NCBI GenBank assembly: GCA_030433415.1 | Contig: JAUIMF010000035.1 | Span: 1 to 32,884 of the forward strand | DNA from: Gammaproteobacteria bacterium | GTDB lineage: Bacteria > Pseudomonadota > Gammaproteobacteria > Pseudomonadales > Halieaceae | Direction: 5' to 3' | DNA length: 32,884 bases | In this document: one piece after another, positions 32,537 to 32,884 of the stretch | Layout: each line of letters opens with the position of its first letter | Position numbering within the stretch: the first letter of the stretch is position 1 | Made by a program: the position numbers and the translations under genes | The notes under the pieces: generated by a model | What the model was told of the DNA's origin: nothing | The model's input: the letters and a program-made list of their open reading frames with translations, nothing else | Databases searched by the model: none

Positions 32537-32884
32537 TCACGGTGTTGGCTGGGGCGCGTCGGCGGAACGGCCAACAAGCCTGAGTACAACGAACAGCACC
32601 GTGGTACCCGCGGCAATCGACAGCCAGGGGGACAGACCCAGGCCCGCCGGAATCGTACCGGCGGCAATCGCCACAAAGCCCACCAGAAACGCATAGGGAA
32701 GCTGCGTACGAACATGTTGTATGTGGTCACAACCGCTGGCGATGGATGAGAGCACCGTCGTATCGGATATCGGTGAACAGTGATCTCCCCAGACCGCGCC
32801 GGCAAGAATGCAGGCCACGGCAGAAAACAGAACGTGCATTCCCTCGGGGCCCTCGGGGTTGTCCAGGCCGCCGGCGCTCATAAT
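32537..32884 (-). CDS. NhaC-family Na+/H+ antiporter, C-terminal part
   Basis: The gene runs off the right edge; 115 residues of its end are visible. The segment LAGAVWGDHCSPISDTTVLSS, split as AGAVWGDHCSPISD and TTVLSSIASGCDHIQHV, is characteristic of the NhaC antiporter superfamily. Two further membrane segments follow (YAFLVGFVAIAAGTIPAG and LSIAAGTTVLFVVLRLVG). Family members exchange sodium and protons, and some carry amino or organic acids. Its place before an isomerase-like gene and near oxygenases makes solute uptake worth considering. The start is outside the window. Confidence 0.88.
   Translation of the reverse strand: MMSAGGLDNPEGPEGMHVLFSAVACILAGAVWGDHCSPISDTTVLSSIASGCDHIQHVRTQLPYAFLVGFVAIAAGTIPAGLGLSPWLSIAAGTTVLFVVLRLVGRSADAPQPTP

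Noticed and set aside
1..32884. CRISPR arrays, prophage genes, toxin-antitoxin pairs or complete insertion sequences
   Set aside because: No spaced identical short repeats, phage structural genes, transposase or toxin-like pairs were seen on either strand.

Overview
The window is GC-rich, densely packed chromosomal DNA from a gammaproteobacterium. Its left two thirds keep a gene order known from Pseudomonas and relatives: glnA, ntrB, ntrC, trmL, secB, grxC, rhodanese, gpmI, envC, ctpA, hisF, hisA, hisH, hisB, mutY, yggX. A single PEP-CTERM protein and a Rieske / phytanoyl-CoA dioxygenase / SnoaL gene group suggest a marine member of the Halieaceae (OM60/NOR5) type. That placement is an inference; the window holds no marker gene for it.

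Layout. Positions 1-248 hold a 62-bp tandem repeat that appears to run off the left edge. Positions 366-490 are a textbook nitrogen-regulated control region (two NtrC sites and a sigma-54 promoter) in front of glnA, which ends at a strong terminator. A DUF4124 protein, the NtrB/NtrC nitrogen two-component system and trmL follow. The rhodanese-grxC-secB operon runs leftward and meets trmL. gpmI, envC, ctpA and an alpha/beta hydrolase run rightward. A low-GC lipoprotein gene sits just before the leftward hisB-hisH-hisA-hisF operon. mutY-yggX run rightward, then come an SDR oxidoreductase (leftward), a LEA-type lipoprotein and tRNA-Phe.

Positions 19.6-23.3 kb form an apparent envelope-stress module. 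A His/Arg-rich periplasmic protein is divergent from an operon of a glycine-zipper protein, a small PepSY-like protein, and a PhoP/PhoQ-type regulator and sensor. The divergent intergenic region holds two oppositely facing direct repeats of GTTCAG-N5-(G/A)TTCAG. Each lies 11 bp upstream of a -10-like hexamer and points at its own gene, so the module is probably an autoregulated PhoPQ regulon.

Positions 23.3-27.4 kb are mixed accessory genes: a PEP-CTERM protein, mscL, an Arg-rich small protein with a predicted leaderless promoter, and a two-gene operon of an M48 metallopeptidase and an exported partner.

Positions 27.4-32.9 kb look like a catabolic island. A TetR regulator with a perfect 10-4-10 palindrome is divergent from a SnoaL-like protein and a phytanoyl-CoA dioxygenase-like protein. 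A second SnoaL-like protein and a Rieske oxygenase follow. A convergent pair, an NhaC-type antiporter (cut by the window end) and a TIM-barrel epimerase-like protein, closes the window. The substrate cannot be read from the sequence. This island and the PhoPQ module are the best candidates for undescribed biology here.
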